Shown: positions 23,858 to 34,775 of the stretch, piece by piece | Position numbering within the stretch: position 1 is the stretch's first letter | Layout of the letters: every line of letters begins with the position of its first letter | Assembly (NCBI GenBank): GCA_905182985.1 | Contig: CAJJDN010000002.1 | Coordinates: 124,001-188,000, forward strand | Origin: Paramecium sonneborni | Lineage: Eukaryota > Ciliophora > Oligohymenophorea > Peniculida > Parameciidae | Length of the DNA: 64,000 nt | Direction of reading: 5' to 3' | The notes under the pieces: model-generated | Seen by the model: only the letters and a program-made list of their open reading frames with translations | What the model was told of the DNA's origin: nothing | The model's database searches: none | Program-made: the position numbers and the translations under genes

Positions 23858-24583
23858 TCAAAAAATAGCACATTTATCACAACAATTACTATGTTGTGGT
23901 GGATCCATTACAACAATATCTTAGACTTATGGATTTTTTTAGTTTAAGTTGGATGGTGGTTCTGTAACAGGAGGGTTGATTTGTTACTAAGTTTATATGG
24001 TTTTTTGACTTTGTTTAATTGAAGGTCTTCTTTATATTTCGATCTGCTCTTTTAATTCTTTGTGCATTTTTTTGATCTTTTCACCTTAACAATAAAATAT
24101 ATAATTTACCTTCTGCTATAAAGATATTATTAGAAACTTATGAACCAGAGTATTTAGACATTTCTAATTTGAGCAATCGTGCTTATTCAATTATAGGATG
24201 AAAATAATCATAAGCTTACAATTTTTTATCATCATCAAATTCATCTTTCAATCGATATTGTGGTCGATCAGGAGTAGCAGGTTGATTTTCAGGATATTAA
24301 ATAAGTATACAATGATCTTTGACAAACTATTAAAAAATCTTAATTGAATCTACAAATGGACCAGCCTTGATGTAACTGTGTAGAAATTTAATTTATACCC
24401 TGCAGATCCTTTAAGTGTATGACTATTAATCATAGCCTAAACCCAATCTTTATTTAGCATTCCTTAAAGAAATCCTTCCATTCTTAAATCGAAACATGTA
24501 GATTCAAAGTTTTGTATGATCATTTCAGCCATTTCACCATATTCCTTTTACAATTCTGTAAAATTTATAATCATATCTGCCAT
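23858..24583 (-). CDS. Histidine phosphotransfer (HPt) protein with C-terminal CaaX box
   Basis: 225 residues, ATG 24583, TGA 23858-23860, introns 24376-24398 and 24085-24109. The motif SHTLKGSAGY (His at about residue 55) is the phospho-accepting site of HPt domains, which shuttle phosphate between receiver domains in two-component phosphorelays. After the HPt helices comes a Gln/Pro-rich tail (about residues 165-215) and the last residues are NCCDKCAIF. The final four, C-A-I-F, form a CaaX box, and two more Cys lie just before it, so prenylation and possibly palmitoylation would tether the protein to a membrane. It starts 21 bp downstream of the CDK stop on the same strand. The truncated sensor kinase at 9835 is a member of the same signalling class, but no direct link is shown. 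Confidence 0.85.
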
Positions 24584-24604
24584 ATTAATATTATTTAATT
24601 AATT

Positions 24605-25652
24605 TCATTTTCCATACTGCATAGCCAAATTTTATTATCCTGGAGGAAAATATTTGATAAGATCTTCCTTATTTAAATCATCAAAGAAAGGATGTTTCAT
24701 GGCTTCCTTAACATAAATTCTCTTAGCTGGATCTAAAGCAATCATTTTGGTAACTAAATCTAAACCAATCTATTATAAGATAGAGATTAATGGATATACC
24801 TTTTCAAAGTTCTTAAAAAACTATTCAGGTGGTGTTGGTCTAAATCTAGGAAAGGTAGGTTTAAAGTCTGGTAAATCTGCAATATTTGGCCAATCTTAAA
24901 CAGTTGGGGTTCCATGATATTAGAAAATCTTGAAGATTTGATCAATTTCACTATCACCACAAAACAATCCATGCTTTTCAACCATTTCTGTTAAAATACA
25001 TCCAACAGACCAAATATCAACACCCAATGAATATTACTTTTATGATAATAAGATTTCTGGTGCTCTGTACCATAAAGTTTCTACTTCATGAGTTAAGGTT
25101 TTAATAGGAACACCAAAAGCTCTTGCTAAACCAAAGTCCGCCAATTTAATAATTCCTGTTGATTTATCAATCAATATGTTTTATGGTTTAAGATCTCTAT
25201 GAATAATACGTCGAGAATGACAATAATTCAAACCATTCAAAATTTAGAATGTAAAATGCTAATTATTCAACATGTTTTTCATACTTTAATTTGACTGATT
25301 GTAAGATTGTGTTTATTTTAATCAAGGAATTTCTTAAAATCCATCTCTACATACTCAAAAACTAAATAGAGCTTTTTCTCATTTGGTTGGTAAATCACTT
25401 CCTTTAAACCTACAATATTAGGATGAGGTTAAAGTTCTTTCAAAATTGAGATTTCTCTCATAGCAGTAGAAGGAACACCTTCATCTTCATTTTCTAATTT
25501 GATTTTCTTTAGTGCTACTAATTCTTTAGTCACTGAATCACGTGCCTTATAAACAACACCATAGGTTCCTAAACACATTTGAATTATATATTACCTTCAC
25601 CAATCTTTTCTAATTTTTCATACCTTTCTAACTATCTATTATTGGTACCCAT
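24605..25652 (-). CDS. Cyclin-dependent kinase (CDK1/2 type) with PSTAMRE helix
   Basis: 321 residues, ATG 25652, TGA 24605-24607, introns 25569-25594, 25259-25284 and 24770-24799. Landmarks: glycine loop [11 protein letters not shown], lysine in VALKKI, cyclin-binding helix [16 protein letters not shown] (Ile of PSTAIRE is Met), catalytic loop [17 protein letters not shown], and T-loop [15 protein letters not shown] with the activating Thr position. Length is typical for a bare CDK. Family role: cyclin-activated kinase of cell-cycle control. Paramecium is known to carry several CDKs with altered PSTAIRE motifs. The upstream 220 bp to the next gene is its promoter. Confidence 0.94.
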
Positions 25653-25873
25653 CTTATCACCTCCTCTCAAATCATAGAAATTTTGTGCTTTCATATAACA
25701 TAATCATACTTAGCATTTTTGTAAAATAAATTCAAAAATTAAAATATTAACTGTTATTTAAATCAATCTTTTAGAGAAAAACTTAGCTGATCAAATACCA
25801 AAATTTAACTTTACTTAACTCATAAGAATTCTCTAAATTTCATTTTTCCATATTTATATATTTTTATATAATA

Positions 25874-27115
25874 TCATTTCTTTAAATAAATCACACATTT
25901 ATATTCAACACTTTGTTCTAAACTTTCCAATCTCCCTATTCTATAACCACCTTATCCATGAAATAACCATAAAGAAAATCTTAAATCTCCTTCCTCATTT
26001 TCAACATCAGGATATTTTAAATCAACTTTATTTATTGGACTAAATCCAATGCAACGATTTCGAAAATAATACCAATAAATATCACCATTTCTACTCTTCC
26101 TTGCCAACCTTAAATCCTATGTTTCTGTGTAAAACTCATATGCATAATCTGTTGCACATAAAATAAATTAATCTGGATCATTCACACTTACTCCTCCTAT
26201 GCAAATTTATGATTATGGAGTGCATCTTTACTTTATTAATTCTATATGGGTTTAAGTAAATGGTTTATTGAAAAGCTCTTCATAAATCTTTGTAAACCCT
26301 TTCATTTCTAAAGTTTTGAATTTAACTTACTTTTAAATACAAAAGGGTGACTGATTTATTGTACCAAATACACTCTACTAATCAAAATCGATCCTTTGCA
26401 TTGATTATGTTTCACTTTTATCATTAGGGAAGATCCGACGACTTTACATCAAATAACTCAAAGGTTTTTCTATTAAGTTAGTAATACTGTTAATCTAATA
26501 TAACAAATCTTGTATTTATTCTGCAAAACTCTAATGAAGAATATTAGATTTAGTTATGAGTGAAATATCTTTGCAAAAAAGAGTGGCATCAAAAATTAAT
26601 TTTTAAGCAAGACTTTAGAATTTATCATTTGGTTCATAATCTATCGGTTTGAAATCTGGAATACCATTATTATAATGGATGATATCACAAACATCTTTTG
26701 CTAATTATTCATAATCTTTTTCAGTTAGATTTTGCTAATCAATATATTTACGTTTTAAAATGCCTACTTTACTCTCTTAGATATCCTAATTAACAAATTA
26801 TGTTATCTAGTCTTAAAGCAATTTAACTTTATTGAGTATAGCAGCAATACTCATTTGAATAGAATCTGTCAAATCTTTATTCTTTTGATTGTATTATTTA
26901 ATTTCCCGAGTCCATTCATTTTTGATAAGAGTATCTAAGGTTGATAGATTGATTGATTTATGCCCATAATGTTCTTCTCCTAAACAGAGACCGCATAATG
27001 CTTTTTTTGAAATCTAACACTTAGAATCAAGACATAAATGAATAATCTTCTAATCTACTTCTTAGTGTTCTTGAATAGAGCAAACAACAGTGGTAGCTTT
27101 TTTGAGTAGATTCAT
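25874..27115 (-). CDS. B-box zinc-finger protein, TRIM-like layout
   Basis: 413 residues in one uninterrupted frame, ATG 27115, TGA 25874-25876, no intron. The N-terminus has the spacing of a B-box (VVCSIQEH, LCLDSKC, ALCGLCLGEEHYGH), followed by a helical stretch of about 150 residues. The C-terminal third is globular, with Trp, Tyr and Cys (GDIYWYYFRNRCIGF; LRFSLWLFHGQGGYRIG), in the place where TRIM-type proteins carry a TLDc, SPRY or similar domain; I cannot assign one. The C-terminal neighbour gene at 27135 ends only 19 bp upstream. Confidence 0.8.
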
Positions 27116-27134
27116 TAATTAAAATAATTTATAT

Positions 27135-30100
27135 TCAATGAACTGGAAGATCTGGATGTCTAGACAATTAGGAATAACGATTTTCAAGAGCATTACGAGT
27201 TTATACTGGTTTAGATGAAGTTTGTTTAACTTCTTGTTAGAGAGGTACAACTTTTTGAGATCCTATTTATTTACAAAAGATATCCTCAGGAATTAATTTG
27301 AGTATAAGACATCCTAATAATGAGATACTACCAAATCCAATGCCTATTAACCATTGTTTAATTTATAATCCATAAAAACCATAAAGTCCAATTGCAGCAG
27401 ATCCAAAAGTAACCATCAAAACTTGAATACAGAAAATGAAAGGAACTATAATAAGGAAAGCAGAGTGATTAGAAATATTATCAAGTATATTGATTTCATC
27501 AGTTATTCTTCTGCTATTTAAGAAATTAAATAATTATAACATGATGAATACATTAAACACATAGGTGAACTGAAATAAATATAAATAATTACATGTCTAC
27601 TACCTTCATGTTCTATATTATACATTATATAATAATCTTAGTCTCCCTAAACTGTCATAAATCTTCCACTAGCAACAATTGAACATGAATCTTCATTGTA
27701 TAAACAAGGAGGACATTAGATTTCATAACATTCTTAATTTTTACATACACATTTTGTTTATAAACATTAATCAGAATCATCTGGATTATCAGTAGATGAT
27801 GTTTGATTAAGTTTAGTAAGTCCTAATGATTTTAATTATTCAAAATCAGTAATACAATTGTGATTGCTATACTTAAATCTAATTTTAGGACCACTAAATA
27901 CAGATGAATCATAATCATCTTGATATTCTGGTAAAAATTTATCTCCTAAAAAAACAATAATTAAAACAACCCCAACTTAAATGAGTGCTGTTCCTACAAT
28001 AAACTTAAACATCTTTTTAGATATAATGTATTCATTTCTATCATGAGGTTTACGATTCAACAATTTTTCAGATGGAGGTTCTGTAGCCAAAGCTAATGAT
28101 CCTAAAGTGTCCATAATTAGATTAACCCAAAGTAATTAAATAGGCTTTAATATTTCTTATCTTAATAGAGCAGCCCCAATCAAAGTCAATGAAACACTAA
28201 CTAAATTAGCAGTCAATTAAAATCTCAGAAATTTCTTTATATTATCATAAACATTTCTACCCCACATCACAGCCTTAACTATGGAATTGAAATTGTCATC
28301 CAATAAAATGATAGCTGCAGCTTCTCTTGCAACTTCAGTTCCTGAGACTCCCATTGCAAATCCAACATCTGCTTTTTTTAAAGCTGGAGCATCATTAGTA
28401 CCATCTCCAGTTACAGCAACTACATGATTTCTTTCAATTAAACCAGTAACTAAAGCATACTTATCTTCTGGTCTACTACGAGCCAAAACATCAAGATTTG
28501 GATAAATCTTATCAAACTCTTCAGCATTTGCTATTGTGTCAATCCTTAATTTCTTGTTCTCTTTCTCTGCTGTTTAACTATCTCTCACACAATTACAATC
28601 ATCTGGATGGCAATTCTTGCAAACAACACCTCCAATCCTTCTTACAAATTCAGGTCCTTCCATAACAATACTATCTTCAGAATTGCTTATTATTCCACAT
28701 TCATTTGCTATTGCTCTTGCTGTAGTAATATTATCACCAGTCACCATCCTTACTTTTATTCCTGCTCTTTTACATAATTCAATAGCTCTAGGAACTTCCT
28801 ATCTAATAATATCCTTTATTCCTAAGACTGCTAAAAGAATTAAATCATTTTATTCAATATTATAAACACCTTTATCATCTTTGCTTGTTAAATCTGCACC
28901 ATTAGAAATATTTTTATAAGCTAAGCATATTGTTCTTAATGCTTTTTTTGCCATACTTTCAATGGCTTCTTCAACAATTCTTGAATCAATTCTCTTAACT
29001 CCATCTTTCTTAGAATGATATTAAGTACAAGCAGCTAATACCATTTCTGATGCTCCTTTGCATACTAATCTTTAGGATCCTTCTACATCTAGAATTAGAG
29101 ACATTCTCTTTCTTTGACTGCTAAAAGGATACTTAACTAGAATTGGATATTTATCTCTAAATTGTTCATAAGGTTGTTGACATCTATCCATAAATTCTAG
29201 AAATGAAATTTCTGTTTTAGATCCTTTTGGTTCAGGTCTAAGCATTGCACTTGAATTTACAATAGCAGATTATATAAATAGATCTGCCAATTATTATGGA
29301 AGACAGTCAGTCAAATTACAAGTTTAATATGATTCTAATTCAATTAAGTTATCATTCCAAATATTAACAAGAGTCATCTTATTTTATGTTAAAGTTCCAG
29401 TTTTATCAGAACATATCATAGATGCTCCACCCATAGTTTCACATGCAGCCATTTTCCTTACTAGATTTTGATCTCTAAGCATTTATTTAGTAGAATAAGC
29501 CAAAGAAAGTGTTACTGCCAAAGGTAAGCCCTCTGGAATAGCAACTACAATAACTGTAATACCAATAATAAAGAAATTGACTATTTCTACAATATATTTA
29601 TTTTCCCATTCAATTTAAGATTTCTCAATGGCAAATCTTATACACATAACAATAACTATAATGATTGCACTATATAATCCAAACTTACCTATATCTTCTG
29701 CAATGGCTGCTAATTTAACTTGTAAAGGAGTAGCTAATTAATTAATAAATAAAAAATACCTTCTGGTTCATCTTATCGAAGTAAAGCACTTATTTTACCA
29801 GCACAAGATAAATCTCCTACTACTAAAATAATCATTTTGCCTTCTCCTGTCAATACTCTTGTACCACTCATCATTATTGGAGATGGAACTTCATGATGAC
29901 CAGCTGTTGCTGAATCTGTTTGATTTCTTTTTGTTATACAAAATGATAATTAATTCTTTTTTATTGGATCTGTCTCTCCTGTCATTGCTGACTCATCTGT
30001 TGTTAAATCTGATGCTTCAATTACCATTCCATCTGCAGGAATTTCCATTCCTTCAAATATCATTACTACATCTCCTACCAACACCTCACTCATATGAATA

Positions 30101-30685
30101 TCAAATTTCTATCCTTTCCTAATTACTGTAACTCTTTTTCTTTCATCAGCTACTGCATTTAATTTTTAAAACTATTTCTCTTTTTGATAATCATTTATTG
30201 CATTTGCATTTGTAGATATTATCACCGCCACCAATATAGCAAAACCTTAAAACTCTTACATTTCTATTTACCTTCTATCCAAGCATAAGCACGGTAATCA
30301 GATGATGCTGTTGCTACATCTACTGCTATACTCACTAAAGCTGCTAAACACAAAATTCGCATTGTAAAGTCTTCTAAAGCACTCCATAACAATTAACAAT
30401 ATGACTTTGGAAGAATTACTGGTTTACGATTGTGACCAAAATTCTGTTCTCTCAAAACTACATCATTTAATTATAATCCATTCTTATAATTTGAACACAA
30501 TGCCATCTATATTTTTAACTATCAATAACCTCTATAAATTCCTCTCCTCCCAATTCTTCTAATTTATCAATCTCCTCTGTAAATGTCCTTTCCTAACATG
30601 CATAAGCCACTTAACAAAGTTACTCTTTTGATACACGGAAATTTGTTGTATAAGGCTCAGTTCTTTAAGTGACATCAAAAATCAT
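27135..30685 (-). CDS. PMCA: Plasma-membrane-type Ca2+-transporting P-type ATPase
   Basis: 1150 residues, ATG 30685, TGA 27135-27137, introns 30507-30529, 30246-30271, 29734-29759, 27570-27592. It pumps Ca2+ out of the cytosol at the cost of ATP. Landmarks of P2B pumps: [20 protein letters not shown] and TDESAMTGE in the actuator domain, [16 protein letters not shown] in TM4, phosphorylation site [13 protein letters not shown], hinge [20 protein letters not shown], and TM5-6 with [21 protein letters not shown]. The TM segments close to the C-terminus fit the usual ten. A cysteine-rich loop at about 27700-27770 ([20 protein letters not shown]) between the last TMs is unusual for the family. 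The start was moved upstream of ATG 30506 because a 23-nt intron joins a well-formed N-terminal exon. The shortish C-tail contains a basic/Gln segment where calmodulin-binding sites occur, but none is clear. Confidence 0.95.
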
Positions 30686-31331
30686 AATATATTTATTTAA
30701 TTTCTATACTTTATGCTATATTTATTTCCCTACCCATCCAAAATTATTAATCATATTCAGATTTCGATTTTGTTTTCTTTTAAATTTGACTAATGATTAA
30801 CATTTCTTCTTCTCGTTTTACAAAATCCTTAAATTTTAATACTGAACTCAAAAAAATCTTTCCGATTCACTAATTATTTTTACAAAAAATTCATTCTATA
30901 TCAATCAAATTTATTAAATAAAATGTATAGAATATCATAAGATGAGTTTTATATAATAAATCTTTTTATCCAAGAATTTTATCATTTTTAGGAATATTGG
31001 ATCTTTAGTAATGTTTTAAATGTAATAATTTTGCAGTTTCTTCATTTTGACACTTATTTCTGATTGAATTATTTTAATCCAAAATATGAATTCAATAAAG
31101 GATAATTTTAAAGATTAAATTAATATAATAACTATATGATTTTGAGACAATAATTTTTTAATAAAAATAACATATTGTTAATTGTATGAAACAGCATTAA
31201 TATAGCTTTTATAGTAATTTTTGGATCTACTTGGAATCGAAATGACTTTGTATTTTTATTAGAAATTAGAATTGAATTTAATATGAAAAAAAATTTTTTT
31301 TGAATGAATTATAAAAATATAATAAAAAAAT
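30686..31331. promoter_or_regulatory. 645-bp divergent intergenic region
   Basis: Lies between the start of the Ca2+ ATPase (minus) and of the zinc-finger gene (plus) and must hold both promoters. No specific element seen; AT-rich throughout. Confidence 0.55.
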
Positions 31332-32205
31332 ATGAATTATAAGCCGAATTTGAAGATGGACAGCACTTCTGGATCATTTAAAAAATAAGAATAAACTTTA
31401 TCTTTAGAAAGCACTTAAAAATCAGATTCTTCAGCAATCAATACAAAACCAAATTTTGCTAGTAAACCATCATTCAATATTCGCAACCGCTCCACTCAAC
31501 CATAAGAATAAGAACCTTAGTTAACAAACACTAAAGATGATTTCTTTAAAACAGGATCATTTTAAGAGAAAGTACCACTAAAGGATAGAATCTAACGATC
31601 AGACGAAAAGAAAAATACAGCTCCTCTTAATTAAGGACTTTATTTACCTGGATAGGAGGAGCTTTTTAAGAAATAAATATAAGTTGAAAAGAAGGAAACA
31701 TAATAGCCTTAAGAAAAAAAGGAAGTTTAATAAGGTAAACAAACTTAATCAGATTCTTATAATCCATCAATTGGTTCTTTGAATAAACGTGAAGCAGCAT
31801 TATTAGGTTCAAAAAATGCAATTGAAAACAAATTAGCTGTGGCTGATCAAACCAAAGTGCAATAACAACTTGGTATTGTATATGGTAATACAATTAGAGG
31901 AAGCTGAACCAATAGAAGAACTTGAATTAGTGCTATGTCCAGAAGGTTGTGGAAGACAATTTAAATAAGATGTATTAGAAAAGCATACAAAAGTGTGTAG
32001 ATAAGTATTTCAACAGAAAAGATAAGAATTTAATTCTAAACAAGCTAGGATAGTGTCAAATGATTAATAAAAGTTATAACGACAAGGTTAAATAAAAGAA
32101 AAGTAGCTATAAAAGAAATAGGGTAAAGCTCCTCTTGACCCTAATTGGAAAAAACAATCTGAAGAGTTGCGTAATTTAATAAAAGAATAGAAATAATAGC
32201 AATGA
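31332..32205 (+). CDS. C2HC zinc-finger protein (ZC2HC1-like)
   Basis: 282 residues, ATG 31332, TGA 32203-32205, intron 31873-31897. The first 180 residues are low-complexity (Ser, Gln, Lys, Asn, Pro). The single recognisable domain is LVLCPEGCGRQFKQDVLEKH followed by TKVCRQVFQQKR, the pattern of the zf-C2HC_2 finger of the ZC2HC1 (FAM164) family, including the conserved F...KR tail. The end is basic and Gln-rich. The family is often associated with cilia, but its biochemical role is unknown. The next ATG follows 7 bp after the stop. Confidence 0.82.
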
Positions 32206-32212
32206 TTATTTA

Positions 32213-33055
32213 ATGATTAATAATACAATCAAATCCTTATTTCATTCTTCCAAGACTGCTTAATCATAAAATCAATTTCACAATAAATGTGTATGTGAAA
32301 TTTGTAAATGTGGAAAGCATCATTGTCCAATCCACACAAATAATATGCAAGGTGATTTCTAATCAACATTCTAGTATAAATAATGTTCTTAAATATAGAC
32401 GAGACTATTAACCATGGAAATCGAATAAATAAAAGCCATTCAATTATGATAGATAACCATAATAACATTCATATGATCCATCTACTTTGAAGAGTTAATA
32501 TTAAAGTGAATTCATTTAGAGACCTTTACCAGAAAAAGAAGCAAGATAATTACCTGAAATAACACCTACTTAACCATTTAATACTTTATCAGACTATTAA
32601 ACTAATTATTAGAAGTATATTAATTACTAAATAGATTTCCATTGCCAATGAAACGTTCAGTAATAAAGTAGCCATATAAATCAGCTCCTAGATAAGTTCC
32701 ATGGAATACAACTTATGGTGTAGATTTTATATAAAAACCTGTTGGAGGATGTGAATAATTCAAACCATAAGTAAGAGATGGTCCTAATGTTAATGTCGAT
32801 TTTGGATCTACTACATATCAGACATCCTATATTCCAAAACCAATAACTAAATAAGAAAAATGTAGAGATCCACTTTAACGTAATATAAATGGAGATCCTG
32901 GTAATATTGGAAATTCAACCTATTAAATGGATTATACAGAAAAATAAAGAGATCAAAATTTCTGTCCTGTTTTAGCATTACCCAAAAGACCTAATTAATT
33001 AAAAGGAGGAAAATCCCATTTAAATTATGATGCAGTTACAAATAGATGGGTTTGA
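32213..33055 (+). CDS. SAXO-like axonemal microtubule-stabilising protein
   Basis: 265 residues, ATG 32213, TGA 33053-33055, introns 32374-32398 and 32615-32634 (20 nt). The N-terminus has the SAXO/FAM154 signature CVCEICKCGKHHCPIH. The rest is a chain of short Mn-type repeats with spaced aromatic and proline residues: FQRDYQPWK, LKSQYQSEFIQRPLPE, PWNTTYGVDFIQKPVG, FGSTTYQTSYIPKP, STYQMDYTEKQ. In this family such repeats bind and stabilise microtubules of cilia and centrioles. The upstream gap is only 7 bp, so its promoter probably lies inside the zinc-finger gene, or the two are linked in some other way. Confidence 0.88.
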
Positions 33056-34037
33056 TTATGAAACAATTAATAATAAATTCTTTCCTTTTTTCAACTTCTC
33101 ATCTTTATGTTCGACTAATTCAAATACAAACATATTTATTTTTATAAAAAATTAACTATTTATTCCTATTTCTTTCTTATTATTTGATAATGATGCATTT
33201 TATTTTAAATAAAAATACGCACATATAAAGGGAATTTGCATCATTTCCAATAAATTAATTTTATTAATCAAAAAATACTTACTTTATTTTTGTTGATACA
33301 GATGATAATATGAATTAAGGCTTTGAGTGTTTTTGTTATGATTTAATATAAATCTATATTACTTAAGGAATAGGAACTCAACATTATTTTGATTAATTAT
33401 TCATTATTATAAATTATAAACTAGAAGTTTAGTGAACCTTTTTAGATTATAGCTCACAATATATTTACCATTATTCCACCTTAATCACACATTTAAAATA
33501 GTTCATAAATAAAAAGCTAATAAAGAACGCAAGGCTCAAAATGAATATCTGAATCAGGCAAGAAAGATTATTTAAAAAGAGTGATAAAAGATTATCATAT
33601 AATAAGCTTCATATTTGCTGAACTATTACTTATTTGTTTTGTTTCCTACTCTTCAGTAAAAGAGGATGTTTCCTTATTATTTATAAATAATCGATCTCAG
33701 TTTCTTTCAAAGTTTTACTATAACAAGATATGGTTTTTGAAGTTAGAATATCAATAATTTTAATGGTTTCCTTCTTATATTTCATTGATCGCATTAATTT
33801 TCATTCTAAGTCCAAAATTTAACTCTAGAATATTAATAAAAATAATGTTAAAACTAATATAGTATGATTAAATTGAATATAAAGATCTAATAAATAAAAA
33901 TTGATAAAAATAAAAGAGTTAATTGTTGTATGTAAAAAATTAGAACTATCTTTAAGCATTTTGAAGGATTTTTAAACAAAATAGATATATAAGGAATATA
34001 TTCTAGTATGAAAAATAATATAATAACATATTTATAA
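33056..34037. other. 1-kb intergenic, one weak membrane-protein-like frame
   Basis: Mostly AT-rich without signal. At about 33580-33904 (plus) a frame reads IISFIFAELLLICFVSYSSV and KEDVSLLFINNRSQF with protein-like composition but no ATG, and the opposite strand is also open, so I do not call a gene. Possibly a relict. Confidence 0.4.
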
Positions 34038-34642
34038 ATGAATTAAAAGGAATAAATAAATCCTTTCAAAGCTTATGGAACTAAGGAAGTTTGGGAAAAA
34101 ATAAATGAGTCTGGTAAAAATAAGGAAGTAAGTATTAGCATTATAAAGTTAGTATGTAAGATTTCCAGGTATTGGAATTGAACAAACTCCATTTTATTAG
34201 ATGTAAAAATAACATGCAGAAAAAAATCAAAGCAAGAAATAAGACTTTTTAAGTAAGTTAAATAAATTTGAATATTTCCCATCAGGGAATTAAAAAAAAT
34301 TAGATATACAAGGAATGGTATAGTTACATAATATGAATTAAGTTTTCTCAAATAGATGATGTTAAGAAATATTAGGCAAGAATGGAAAGGATAGATCCAA
34401 TAAATAAAAATTGTATGTTTTAGAATGATTAATTAGTATTATAGCATAAATTGCACAAAGCATTAGAAACAGCTTCATTTTTATGGGGTGATTAGATGAG
34501 ACATGATGGAAGTTTGGGGACGTTGGATTCAATAAATAACTTATTGAATTAATCATAAAAGAAGTTAGAATAAAGAAATCAGAACTCTCAATTTATATTT
34601 ACAAAGGGACATCATAAGGTAAGGCTTGGACACGAAATATGA
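34038..34642 (+). CDS. Conserved-looking small protein, unknown function
   Basis: 184 residues, ATG 34038, TGA 34640-34642, introns 34128-34152 and 34318-34342. The sequence is hydrophilic and not low-complexity: KAYGTKEVWEKINESGK, EYVRFPGIGIEQTPFYQMQ, ALETASFLWGDQMRHDG. Trp and Pro-Gly motifs of this kind suggest a structured protein under constraint. I do not recognise a family. Its position next to a SAXO-like and a ZC2HC1-like gene makes a ciliary role worth testing, but that is only context. It converges on the AGC kinase with 133 bp between stops. Confidence 0.7.
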
Positions 34643-34775
34643 ATATTAATCAATATGTTTTCTTATCTGCTTTGGTACCGATTAAATGATAAAGGATTAT
34701 CATCACAACAATTCCTATTCCTAATGTGTTGCATAGCAGCATAATTTCATATTCCATAGTTTAATTTATATATAA

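Noticed and set aside
30507..30529. Start of the Ca2+ ATPase at ATG 30506.
   Set aside because: A 23-nt GT-AG intron at 30507-30529 joins this Met to an upstream exon with good composition, so the start was moved to 30685.
33560..33904. Membrane-protein-like frame on the plus strand and a basic-protein-like frame on the minus strand.
   Set aside because: Both look partly protein-like but neither has a start or a recognised family, so I cannot choose and call no gene.
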